A stretch of DNA of 63,864 bases, from the NCBI GenBank assembly GCA_017523615.1, contig JAFWWK010000077.1:1-63864 (forward strand), given 5' to 3'. The position numbers and the translations under genes were made by a program. Numbering within the stretch: position 1 is the stretch's first letter; each line of letters opens with the position of its first letter. The notes beneath the pieces are model-generated. The model searched no databases. It was given only the letters and a program-made list of their open reading frames with translations, and had not been told where the DNA came from. Below, in pieces: positions 24,099 to 31,653 of this stretch. Origin of the DNA: Clostridia bacterium. Lineage in GTDB: Bacteria > Bacillota > Clostridia > Christensenellales > Aristaeellaceae.

Positions 24099-24446
24099 AT
24101 GGCACAGTACACAAATCATTTTGAAACAGGTTTTGACAGCCTGCTAATCTACGTGGAGGATTCCGTAAAGAAGGGCAGCGTTTCCGCAAGCCTTGAGGGC
24201 GGCAGCGATTTTGCCCACGGAAACGTCCGCTGCGCCACCAGGATCTTCAAACGCTACAGCATGATCGGCAACAACCGCCTTACCCTGAGCGTTACGCTCT
24301 TTGGGCAGGACGGAGACGTTCACCTGTCCGCTGTGACCTCCGGCGGCAGCCAGGCGATGTTTTTCAAGATCAACACCTTCGGGGAAGAAGCGTTCCTGAA
24401 CAAATTCATCGACAGCCTGGAAAAATACCGAAGGAGCAGCCGGTGA
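24099..24446 (+). CDS. DUF6054-like small protein
   Basis: ATG 24099 follows GGGGGGAG. The 115-residue product reads MAQYTNHFETGFDSLLIYVEDSV, then SVSASLEGGSDFAHGNVRCA, VTLFGQDGDVHLSAVTSGGSQAMFFKINTFGEE. This pattern is that of DUF6054, a cytosolic family of unknown function in Firmicutes. The family call is from memory of the motif, not a search. Confidence 0.65.
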   Translation: MAQYTNHFETGFDSLLIYVEDSVKKGSVSASLEGGSDFAHGNVRCATRIFKRYSMIGNNRLTLSVTLFGQDGDVHLSAVTSGGSQAMFFKINTFGEEAFLNKFIDSLEKYRRSSR

Positions 24447-24527
24447 ACGGGGCGGCTGCCTGCCGCCTTTAACAAGCCCCTAAAAAGGCGCGCCTGCCAG
24501 AGCGGTGAACGCCGGCATATGAAAAAT

Positions 24528-24574
24528 CCCGCTTTCCTGTCGGTATCACCGATAAGACAGCGGGAATATTTTTT
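24528..24574. terminator. Bidirectional terminator between convergent genes
   Basis: CCCGCT...TGTC pairs with GACAGCGGG around an inner CGGT/ACCG stem. The right arm is followed by AATATTTTTT and the left arm is preceded by GAAAAAT, so it can serve both the DUF6054 gene and the kinase gene, whose stop lies at 24573. Confidence 0.75.
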
Positions 24575-25103
24575 ACAGTCCGGCTGTATCAACGTCAGGC
24601 AAAGCGGTGATATATTCCATAATGATCCTTGCGGTCTCTTCCACGCTCTGCGCTTCGTTGCTGATAAACAGTTGATACTTGCCCCGGTTTCTGCCGATCC
24701 ATTGGTTATATTCAATGTGCGGCCGGATCGCCTCGTCCGAGGTGAATCCCCTCTCCTTCGGCCTGGCGCGCAGACGCTGTTCGATCACCCCGTCCGGCGC
24801 CCACAGGGCGATAAAGTGCGTTGCCTTCAGTTCCTCCGGCACCGTTGTTTTTGTCATGTAATCCTGCGGTACCATACAGGTGACAAAAACAAGATCCCTT
24901 CCGCCGGCCATCCGGAAGGCTTCCCTCAGGGTATCCGCGCCATATTGGGTCTCACGGTCCGTCCCGGCGTAATCCCACCAGTTCAGTCCGGTCTCGTCCG
25001 AATCAACGCACGCGTACCGCTTGGGATCAAGCATAGCCGCCAGGGTGTCTTTCACGGTGGATTTTCCGGCCCCGCTGGTACCGGTGACCAAATACAGTCT
25101 CAT
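24573..25103 (-). CDS. P-loop nucleotide/small-molecule kinase-like protein
   Basis: The 176-residue protein opens with a strand and Walker A GTSGAGKST (residues 8-16), followed by CVDSDE, where an acidic pair often binds substrate. RLRARPKERG looks like the arginine-rich lid of small-molecule kinases. It resembles shikimate/gluconate/zeta-toxin-like kinases without matching one. It lies 15 nt downstream of the HTH-ParB-like gene, so the two form an operon. Function is unknown. Confidence 0.7.
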   Translation of the reverse strand: MRLYLVTGTSGAGKSTVKDTLAAMLDPKRYACVDSDETGLNWWDYAGTDRETQYGADTLREAFRMAGGRDLVFVTCMVPQDYMTKTTVPEELKATHFIALWAPDGVIEQRLRARPKERGFTSDEAIRPHIEYNQWIGRNRGKYQLFISNEAQSVEETARIIMEYITALPDVDTAGL

Positions 25104-25118
25104 TTGTCCTTCACCTCC

Positions 25119-25865
25119 TTATTTTCGGATGACCCTGCAGTCTTTGACATAATCGCCGTATTTCTCCATGAAGTCATCCATTTCTTCCTTTTCCGTGATC
25201 CAGATGATCACCCAGGCTTTTTCGATCCCCAGGTTCTCAAACGCCTTATGGCGATGGTTCCCGTCGTTCAGCTCAAATTTCCCTTCCGTATAATGGACGA
25301 TAAGAGGAGGGAGATCCTCATCTTCCCGGATCGTCTTTTCCAATTCCGCGATCCGATGCTCCCACCAATCCCTGTCGATCCGGTATTTCATCTCCGGCTC
25401 CGGCCCGGTGCATCGTTTGAAGAAGCTGATGGGAAACAGCGCCGGACTGATATAGTACCGGTCAAACAGTTTAAGACCGTCAGAGAAAGGGATATTCCGT
25501 CCTTCCTCATTCAGGTACAAATGGATCCAGGCGTCCAGCTTTCCCGCCTGCGCGTACGCTTTTGCGGCGGACAATGTCGCGCTGTATTTCAGCATCGCGT
25601 TCTCCCTCCTGTTGTACACGATCCGTTTGATCGAATCGTAGGAGAGCGCATATTTGTCCATCAGTTCCTCGATCGTCAGGCCGGCGGCAAAGCACGTGCG
25701 GATCTCCTCGTTTCTTTCCCGGATATAGCGTTGGTATCCGGATGTTTCACCCCAGGCTTTCCGCTCGTCCCCGGCGGGAATATAGATCGTTTCACCGGCT
25801 ACATACCTCTGGATCTGTCTCAGGAGTCCCTCCGGGAAAATATCCTGCGCGTTTCGGTATCCCAT
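25119..25865 (-). CDS. CD3324-like HTH domain fused to a ParB/sulfiredoxin-like domain
   Basis: ATG 25865 is chosen because AAAGGAGG is 8 nt away; the GTG at 25871 is too close to it. Residues 1-85 (YRNAQDIFPEGLLRQIQRYV, then a YIP segment, RKAWGE, YALSYDSIKRIVY) match the CD3324 type of small helix-turn-helix proteins. Residues about 150-245 look like a ParB/Srx fold: LPPLIVHYTEG, then LNDGNHRHKAFENLG with the D-G-x-H-R motif. ParB/Srx-fold proteins include nucleases, CTP-switch proteins and the free-serine kinase SerK. The 248-residue fusion and its kinase neighbour suggest a regulated phosphoryl-transfer or sensing unit. This is inference. Confidence 0.65.
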   Translation of the reverse strand: MGYRNAQDIFPEGLLRQIQRYVAGETIYIPAGDERKAWGETSGYQRYIRERNEEIRTCFAAGLTIEELMDKYALSYDSIKRIVYNRRENAMLKYSATLSAAKAYAQAGKLDAWIHLYLNEEGRNIPFSDGLKLFDRYYISPALFPISFFKRCTGPEPEMKYRIDRDWWEHRIAELEKTIREDEDLPPLIVHYTEGKFELNDGNHRHKAFENLGIEKAWVIIWITEKEEMDDFMEKYGDYVKDCRVIRK

Positions 25866-26220
25866 GGACACGCCCTCCTTTCGGAAGGATCATATGACAT
25901 TCACGGCCGTAAAGATATACCGCATTCGCCTGTAATCGTTCATGGCACATTCGGATCAGCTGTTTCCCCTTCATCCTTCCGCCTCAAAAGGCACGTTCAG
26001 CGCAATTCCCGAAAATGCCGTAGCCGGTCATAGGATACCATAGAAAGATAACCCGGGCAACAAAAATACCGGCCGGGATCGTCTGCGACAGGCTTACTGT
26101 TCTGGTTCCCATGATCAATCCTGCCCGGTTATGTATTGACATGATCCCGTCCTGTTTTTATGATACAGAACGAACCTCCGATCGGATCAGTATTATTCTG
26201 CAGCCATAAGGAGTATCGCT
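25866..26220. promoter_or_regulatory. Divergent intergenic region with a sigma-A promoter (TTGACA-17-TATGAT)
   Basis: TTGACA at 26136-26141 and TATGAT at 26159-26164, 17 bp apart, precede the condensation-domain gene by about 55 bp. The remainder of this 355-bp gap shows no gene. No clear leftward promoter for the HTH-ParB gene was recognised. Confidence 0.7.
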
Positions 26221-27435
26221 ATGCAGTATTTATTTACAGAGCGTGCGCACCTGATGTGTCCGCACATGTGCTTCGGCATCGTCATGGCAGTCAGCCGCCC
26301 TTATGACGGGGCGCGGATCCGGGATACGATGGAGCTTTTGTCCGCCGCGCATCCGTTTCTGAAAGCGCTGCTGGGATATGAGGCGGAAACAAACGCATAT
26401 TACTACCGCGTCACGGACCGTACGACGATCGAACTGCTTCTGAAAGATCGTGAGATCGATGCGGCGGATTCACCGGAGGTGATGGGAGAATACCGGCGGC
26501 TTACGGCAAAAAACTGGGATCTGTTTGAGGAAGGCATGCTGAAGGCAGCCGCATGGCGAATGGGGAAAGGCACCTGCTTCCTGTTTGTGTTTCATCACCT
26601 GCTGGCCGACGGAAGAGGCGCCCTGGAACTCGCGGAGGAAATAGCCGCGTGCTATGCGGAAGGCAAAAAACCCGTTCCCGCTCCTGAACGGTTGATCGTA
26701 TCCGCAAAGGATCTGCCGGACGGCTCACGGCTGCCGTGGATCAGCCGCATCCTGGTGGACCGGGCCAACAGAGCCTGGGCAAGGGAACGGCGATTCGTAT
26801 CCTGGCAGGAATATCACGCATTCGCGAATGAATTCCTGGAAAAAGACGCCGTCACGCATGCGGTCGTCCGGATCGGTCCCGAAGAATTGGACCGGATCGT
26901 TCAGCAATGTCATGACCACGATGCAACAGTGAACGACTGGCTGCTCGCAAAAATGATGCTCGAGGAAAATACCGAAAAGATCATCATGGCATGTGATTTG
27001 CGGGACCGGCTGACCGTTTACCGAAAAGGAGCCCTGGGCAATTATTCCACCGCTTTCGGCATCGAGGTCAAAGCAAAAGAAAAGGACCCCTTTGCGCTGG
27101 CAGAGAAGATCCATGCCCGGGTCCGGCGAAAGCTGGAACGCCCTTCGGAACTGTATCTTGTCCTTCAGTGTTACGCTTCCCTGGATCCGGGAATCATTGA
27201 CGCGGCGATGATCTCCTGCAGGGGCGGTTTTCCAAGTAAAACCGGAACATTCGTCGGAAGCATGTTTTTCGGTTTTGCAAAAGGGGACGGCTGCAGCGTG
27301 ACCAACCTGGGCAGGATCGACAATAAAGACATATCGGAAGCTTTCTTTATTCCGCCGGCATCGCCTGCGATCCGGAAAACCCGGGGCGTGCTGACGGTAA
27401 ACGGAACCATGACGGTATGTGAAGCCGCAAGATAA
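26221..27435 (+). CDS. Stand-alone condensation/acyltransferase-type protein (HHxxxDG)
   Basis: The 404-residue protein belongs to the chloramphenicol-acetyltransferase/condensation superfamily. The catalytic motif HH-x-x-x-DG appears as HHLLADG at about residue 124, and a NYSTAFG segment at about 272 fits the second lobe. It starts after AAGGAG. Such stand-alone enzymes act as alcohol O-acetyltransferases or make peptide or ester bonds in small pathways. No carrier protein, adenylation or ketosynthase gene is nearby, so a CoA-dependent acyl transfer is more likely than peptide synthesis. The substrate is unknown. Confidence 0.72.
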   Translation: MQYLFTERAHLMCPHMCFGIVMAVSRPYDGARIRDTMELLSAAHPFLKALLGYEAETNAYYYRVTDRTTIELLLKDREIDAADSPEVMGEYRRLTAKNWDLFEEGMLKAAAWRMGKGTCFLFVFHHLLADGRGALELAEEIAACYAEGKKPVPAPERLIVSAKDLPDGSRLPWISRILVDRANRAWARERRFVSWQEYHAFANEFLEKDAVTHAVVRIGPEELDRIVQQCHDHDATVNDWLLAKMMLEENTEKIIMACDLRDRLTVYRKGALGNYSTAFGIEVKAKEKDPFALAEKIHARVRRKLERPSELYLVLQCYASLDPGIIDAAMISCRGGFPSKTGTFVGSMFFGFAKGDGCSVTNLGRIDNKDISEAFFIPPASPAIRKTRGVLTVNGTMTVCEAAR

Positions 27436-27507
27436 GGCAGGAACGGAAATGAGACTTGAACCGATCGGCCGGGATCGGCGGGAGGATAATGTGTTATCCG
27501 GATGCGG

Positions 27508-27957
27508 TCATACGCGCTTTGAAAAAGCCACACTGGTTTTCGATTCGGCAAATCCGTTTTTCCTGTAAAACTCATATGCCGGAACATTTGAGTCTGTCAG
27601 CAGGAAGATCTGCCTGATCCCAAGCGCTTTGACCGCCTTTTCGATCTCCCGGATAAAAAAAGTCCCTGCTCCGGCGCCCTGCCTGTCGGTTTTTATGCAC
27701 AGTTCATTGATGATATATTCCGTGCCTGAATACCAGTGTTTTACATACCCCAGGGATATCCCGATCAGTTCTTCCGCGTCATCATACAGTCCGTAGGTCA
27801 AAGAATAGCCCTGCCCGGTAAGGTCCCGGATGTACAAGTCAAGCTGTTCCCTGTCTGACCAGTCGTCGCACCACGGCTCTTTTGTGAACACGCTGACAAA
27901 CAGGGCTTTGACCGCTTCCCGGTCATCCGGTCCGAGTTTTTTGAGTGTATACATCAT
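27508..27957 (-). CDS. GNAT-family N-acetyltransferase
   Basis: The 149-residue protein has the acetyl-CoA binding loop RQGAGAG (R/Q-x-x-G-x-G/A) at about residue 92 and the C-terminal YEFYRKNGF motif. ATG pairs at 27957 and 27954 both fit the AAAGGAG site. Substrate is not predictable; GNAT enzymes acetylate antibiotics, polyamines or protein N-termini. It is adjacent to and in the same direction as the HAD gene (11 nt apart), so the two are probably co-transcribed. Confidence 0.85.
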   Translation of the reverse strand: MMYTLKKLGPDDREAVKALFVSVFTKEPWCDDWSDREQLDLYIRDLTGQGYSLTYGLYDDAEELIGISLGYVKHWYSGTEYIINELCIKTDRQGAGAGTFFIREIEKAVKALGIRQIFLLTDSNVPAYEFYRKNGFAESKTSVAFSKRV

Positions 27958-27967
27958 TCCTTCTCCT

Positions 27968-28663
27968 TTACAGGATCAGTTCCCGCAGGTCATGGATCTT
28001 CATAAAATCCGTCTCCACGTCCGCCTTGGGATCGGCCGCGATCAGGATCGGCAGGATGCCCTCCTCCGCCGCCCCCCGAAGGTTGCGCACGCTGTCGTCG
28101 ATAAATACCGTTTCCTCCGCGGACACGCCGCTTTTTTCAAGCGCGTCCAGGTACATCCTCCTGTCCGGTTTGAACACGCCCACGTAACAACTGAAGGTGC
28201 AGAAGGACAGGTATCCGGAAACGCCGATATACTCCAGCTGCCGTTCGATGCTCGGCCAGGTATCGGAAATAATGCCGAGCCGATGGGTCCGGCTCAATGC
28301 CGCCAGTACTTCCCTGATCCCCGGATAAGGGACATAGTTTTTCATGCTGCAAGCCCGGTCCCGGGCGATCTGTTCACATTCCGCTTCCGTCAAGCCGAGC
28401 CGAAGCTGATCTGACAGAATGGAATAATACCGGCAGAACTGCCGGATCTCCTCATCCACCGTTTTCACCAGATGGTTCTGTGCCAGAAAACGGAGACCGG
28501 CCTCCGACGCTTTCCGGATCTCCCCTTCGCCGTGCTGTTTCAGCCGTGCGCCCGCAATTTCAAGGAACTTCCATGTCAGCATCCAGTCGCCCGAAGCCGG
28601 CATATCCAGCGTATATCCAACATCAAAAAAGATCACTTTCTTATCCTGCAGCTGCCTGATCAT
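27968..28663 (-). CDS. HAD-family hydrolase (DVGYTL type)
   Basis: Start ATG 28663 follows AAAGGAGG. The 231-residue enzyme has HAD motif I as FFDVGYTLD, where the second Asp is Gly, motif II IISDTW, the motif III Lys in GVFKPDRR and motif IV IDDS. The D-x-G-x-T variant is common in one HAD branch and may shift chemistry from phosphoserine-type hydrolysis, since the general acid Asp is absent. A helical cap lies between motifs I and II. The substrate is unknown. Confidence 0.85.
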   Translation of the reverse strand: MIRQLQDKKVIFFDVGYTLDMPASGDWMLTWKFLEIAGARLKQHGEGEIRKASEAGLRFLAQNHLVKTVDEEIRQFCRYYSILSDQLRLGLTEAECEQIARDRACSMKNYVPYPGIREVLAALSRTHRLGIISDTWPSIERQLEYIGVSGYLSFCTFSCYVGVFKPDRRMYLDALEKSGVSAEETVFIDDSVRNLRGAAEEGILPILIAADPKADVETDFMKIHDLRELIL

Positions 28664-28721
28664 TTTATCCTCCTTTGAAGCCTGCAAACATTCAGAAACC
28701 GCGGAAAAAAAGGCAAAGCCA

Positions 28722-28751
28722 TTGACAAACCTGTCCGGATATAAGTATAAT
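28722..28751 (+). promoter_or_regulatory. Strong sigma-A promoter (TTGACA-18-TATAAT)
   Basis: Both hexamers are perfect consensus with an 18-bp spacer. Transcription would start near 28758, about 235 nt before the MutS2-like gene. Confidence 0.85.
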
Positions 28752-28914
28752 CACTTCGGCAGGGATCCTGACAACAGCAGGCAATCCCGCATCACGAGGT
28801 GTGTTTGGAAACTGTTCTGTAACGGAGAACATGGCTGATCGAGAAAAAGCGGCGGCATGACCGCTTGTTTGCTGATGCCATGACGCGGTACGGGCAGAAT
28901 CCGGACACTTTTTT
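28752..28914 (+). other. Possible structured leader or small RNA
   Basis: Downstream of the consensus promoter lies about 160 nt without a gene. It contains AAGCGG-cggcatga-CCGCTT (about 28847-28866) and an imperfect stem GTaCGG...CCGgAC that ends just before ACTTTTTT (T6 at 28909-28914), like a weak terminator. It matches no riboswitch or housekeeping RNA that I know. It may be a small RNA or an attenuating leader of the next gene. Confidence 0.35.
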
Positions 28915-28992
28915 ATATGCTTTTCTCCGGCGCTCCGGCCGCATTCTCCGGTCCTGTTCATGTCTCATTAAAAAAGATCAAGAGGGATCACC

Positions 28993-30903
28993 ATGACACA
29001 GGACATGCTTTCACTCGGTTTTGACCGGATCATCGAACGATTGCAGGATATGGCCGTCACCCGGTCCGCACGCCGGATCCTGGGCGATACGGAACCCATC
29101 CTTAACGAAAACCTTTGCCGTGCCCGGACAGAAGAGACCACCTCCGCCCGCCGCGTGATCGAAAACGCGGGGGCCCCGCCTCTGGCGGAAACGGACAGGA
29201 TCGAAGCAGGCCTTGCTTCGGCGCTGCAGGGCGGCGTTCTTTCTCCCGCGGAGCTTTGTTCCGCCGCGCGCTTCTGCACAGCCGTCCGCCGCCTGCGCCG
29301 CTATCTGAAGGGCGCGGCCGGGTACGACGCCGCCATCGCTTCCTGGCATACGGAGCTGCCGGAATTGGATCCCCTGGAGGAGGACATCAGCCGCTCCGTC
29401 CGGGAGGACGCCGTACTGGACGACGCGTCTCCGGCCCTGAGGGATCTCCGCCGCCGGCAGGCGTTTGTGGAGCAGGGGATCCGGGACAAACTGGACCAGG
29501 TCATCCTTCACCATAAAAACGAGCTGGCGGACACCTACCTTACCCGGCGCGGCGGAGTCTTTGTCCTTCCCGTACAGAAAAGGTTCCAAAGCCGTTTCCC
29601 CGGCCGTGCCGTCGACACCTCCGGCAAAGGCTCCACCGTCTTTATGGAGCCCTCCGCCGTGCAGTCCCTCCGCCAGGAACTGGAGCAGCTGCTGATCGAT
29701 ATCGATTTGGAGGAGAGGCGCGTCCTTTGGACCCTCACCGACCGGGTCGCCGCCGAAGCGGGTCCCCTGAAGGCCGCCATCCGCGTACTGACGGAACTGG
29801 ACGTGCTCTTTGCCCGCGGGAAACTCAGCCTGGAGATGAACGCCCGTCCTGCGGAGATCACATCGGAGCGCCGCCTCCGCCTGGCAGACGCCCGGCATCC
29901 GCTGCTGGACCCGGCGGCCTGCGTTCCGCTCAGCCTGGAGCTTTCCCTGCCGGATGCCGGCATTGCCGTCACCGGACCCAACACCGGCGGAAAAACCGTC
30001 TGTCTCAAGACAGTCGGTCTGCTGACCCTGATGGCCCAAAGCGGACTGCATATCCCCTGCGGGGAGGGGACCGTGATCGGAATGATGGACCGGGTGCTCT
30101 GCGATATCGGCGACAGCCAGAGCATCAGCCAGAATCTGTCCACCTTTTCCGGCCACATGACCAATGTGATACGCATCCTGCGGGATTGCAGCCGCGACAG
30201 CCTGGTTTTGCTGGACGAGCTTGGCAGCGGCACGGACCCCGCCGAAGGTTCCGGCCTGGCCGCGGCCATTCTGGAGGAGCTGCTCCGCCGCAGGTGTTTC
30301 TTTATGGTCACCACCCATGATCCGCAGATCAAACAATGGGCGGAACATACGCAGCACGTGGTGTCCGCCCGGATGGCCTTTGACCAGGGCACGCTGCGGC
30401 CCCTTTACCGCCTGGAGCTCGGAAAAAGCGGCGAAAGCTGCGCCATCGAAATTGCCTCGCGGCTGGGAATGGACGAGGGACTCCTGGCCCGGGCGCGGCA
30501 GGTCGCGGACCTGGGGCCGGAAACGAAACCGGAGGGGCGGCACCCACCGATGCCTGTTCCCGCTTCCCGCCTGCAGCGCCGCGCCGTCCGCAGGGAAGGC
30601 AGTTTTGAACGCTTCGCCATGGGCGACAGCGTCCTGCTGCTGCCGGACAAAAAGAACGCGATCGTTTACAGCCCGGCGGACGACAAGGGCAATGTCGTCA
30701 TCCAGCTGCGTGGGCAGAAGCTGACTGTGCGCCATAACCGCCTGAAACTCCTGGTGCCCGCTTCGGAATTGTATCCGCCGGATTATGATTTCTCGATCAT
30801 TTTCGATACCGTCGCCAACCGCAAAGCCGCCCATACCATGGCCCGCAAATTCGATCCGGACGCGGTGGTCGTCCTGAAAGAAGGCAAAACAACGGATACG
30901 TAA
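28993..30903 (+). CDS. MutS2-like ATPase lacking the Smr domain
   Basis: The 636-residue protein has the MutS2 core: N-terminal helical clamp/lever, a TYLTRRGGVFVLPVQ segment, Walker A GPNTGGKT (about residue 330), STFSGHM, Walker B LVLLDELGSGTDPAEGS and the THD switch. MutS2 is usually about 780 residues, with a long coiled coil, a KOW-like segment and a C-terminal Smr nuclease. Here the coiled coil is very short, a KOW-like stretch (GDSVLLLPDKKNAIVYS) follows and Smr is missing. MutS2 splits collided ribosomes or blocks recombination; without Smr this paralogue could only act through its ATPase. The start follows AGAGGG. Confidence 0.85.
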   Translation: MTQDMLSLGFDRIIERLQDMAVTRSARRILGDTEPILNENLCRARTEETTSARRVIENAGAPPLAETDRIEAGLASALQGGVLSPAELCSAARFCTAVRRLRRYLKGAAGYDAAIASWHTELPELDPLEEDISRSVREDAVLDDASPALRDLRRRQAFVEQGIRDKLDQVILHHKNELADTYLTRRGGVFVLPVQKRFQSRFPGRAVDTSGKGSTVFMEPSAVQSLRQELEQLLIDIDLEERRVLWTLTDRVAAEAGPLKAAIRVLTELDVLFARGKLSLEMNARPAEITSERRLRLADARHPLLDPAACVPLSLELSLPDAGIAVTGPNTGGKTVCLKTVGLLTLMAQSGLHIPCGEGTVIGMMDRVLCDIGDSQSISQNLSTFSGHMTNVIRILRDCSRDSLVLLDELGSGTDPAEGSGLAAAILEELLRRRCFFMVTTHDPQIKQWAEHTQHVVSARMAFDQGTLRPLYRLELGKSGESCAIEIASRLGMDEGLLARARQVADLGPETKPEGRHPPMPVPASRLQRRAVRREGSFERFAMGDSVLLLPDKKNAIVYSPADDKGNVVIQLRGQKLTVRHNRLKLLVPASELYPPDYDFSIIFDTVANRKAAHTMARKFDPDAVVVLKEGKTTDT

Positions 30904-30953
30904 CGGCGATGCGCATGGATCAAAAGGCGGTTTGACCGCCGCTTCATCAGAAA

Positions 30954-30999
30954 AGCAGACGGAAGGAGATCCGATGGGGTGCCATCCCTTCCGTCTGCT
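30954..30999. terminator. Hairpin terminator between convergent genes
   Basis: AGCAGACGGAAGG (30954-30966) and CCTTCCGTCTGCT (30987-30999) form a 13-bp stem. On the minus strand it runs into CTTTTCTG, so it mainly serves the caspase genes. Confidence 0.75.
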
Positions 31000-31035
31000 T
31001 CCGCATGTCAGCGTGATCCCTCTCTTCCGGCCCTG

Positions 31036-31653
31036 TCACCTGGCGACAAACAGGATATAATCCGATTTGGCCGGATATGCTTCGGAATGCTGGTAATAGG
31101 TCTCCCCGTTCGCGCCGACGTTGATCGTGCACCCCTTATTGTAGATATAGGCCTGCAATTCGCCCAGGGACAGCGCACCGTCCCTGTTTGTGTCCGCTTT
31201 CATTCCCTTCACGCCGTCCGTAAGCCACTCGACAAAATAATTGTAATTCCCGTCGTGGCTGTAGCAGTGCTCATCATATTCACACGACGCCAGGACATAA
31301 TGACCCTTCTCGCGGAAGGGAGCGCCGCATTTGGCCTCAATGGCCCCGCCGGCATAGCAGGTCTCCAGGATCAATATCACGTCGCCCTTGATATACCTGT
31401 CCGTCCATTCCTTCAGCATGGCGTAAGAAATGTACGTCATGAAACTTCCGTTGCTCATCTTCACGCCGACGGCCTGGTAATTGCCTTCGTCAAATTTATT
31501 ATAGCCGTGGGAGGAGATATGGATCAGGGAGATATCCCCTTCCTGCGCGTCAGCAAAGGTATTTCGGATGGTGGTCTGCAGCTTGGAGGCATACTGGTCG
31601 TAAACGACCGTTGTCCGCCAGGGCTCGCCGCTTGGCGCATACACCGTATCGAG
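31036..31653 (-). pseudogene. Truncated second caspase-fold domain, in frame after a stop codon
   Basis: This domain continues in the same frame directly after the TAA of the upstream caspase-like gene. It is about 50-60% identical to that protein's catalytic domain: HISSHG and ETCYAG (His/Cys dyad) are intact, as is the DTNRDGALSLGEL calcium-loop-like segment. It lacks the first beta-strand and part of helix 1 of the fold, and has no signal peptide. The only near start is GTG 31644, with a weak AGGA 14 nt upstream. It is probably the remains of a tandem duplicate fused by deletion. Read-through of TAA or reinitiation is a less likely alternative. Confidence 0.6.

Noticed and set aside
27460..27505. 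Terminator or promoter between the condensation-type gene and the convergent GNAT gene
   Set aside because: I could not find a stem with a T-run or a convincing hexamer pair in this short gap.
29011..30834. Long minus-strand open frame opposite the MutS2-like gene
   Set aside because: It is a high-GC shadow: no ribosome site, no motif, and the plus strand has a complete ATPase.
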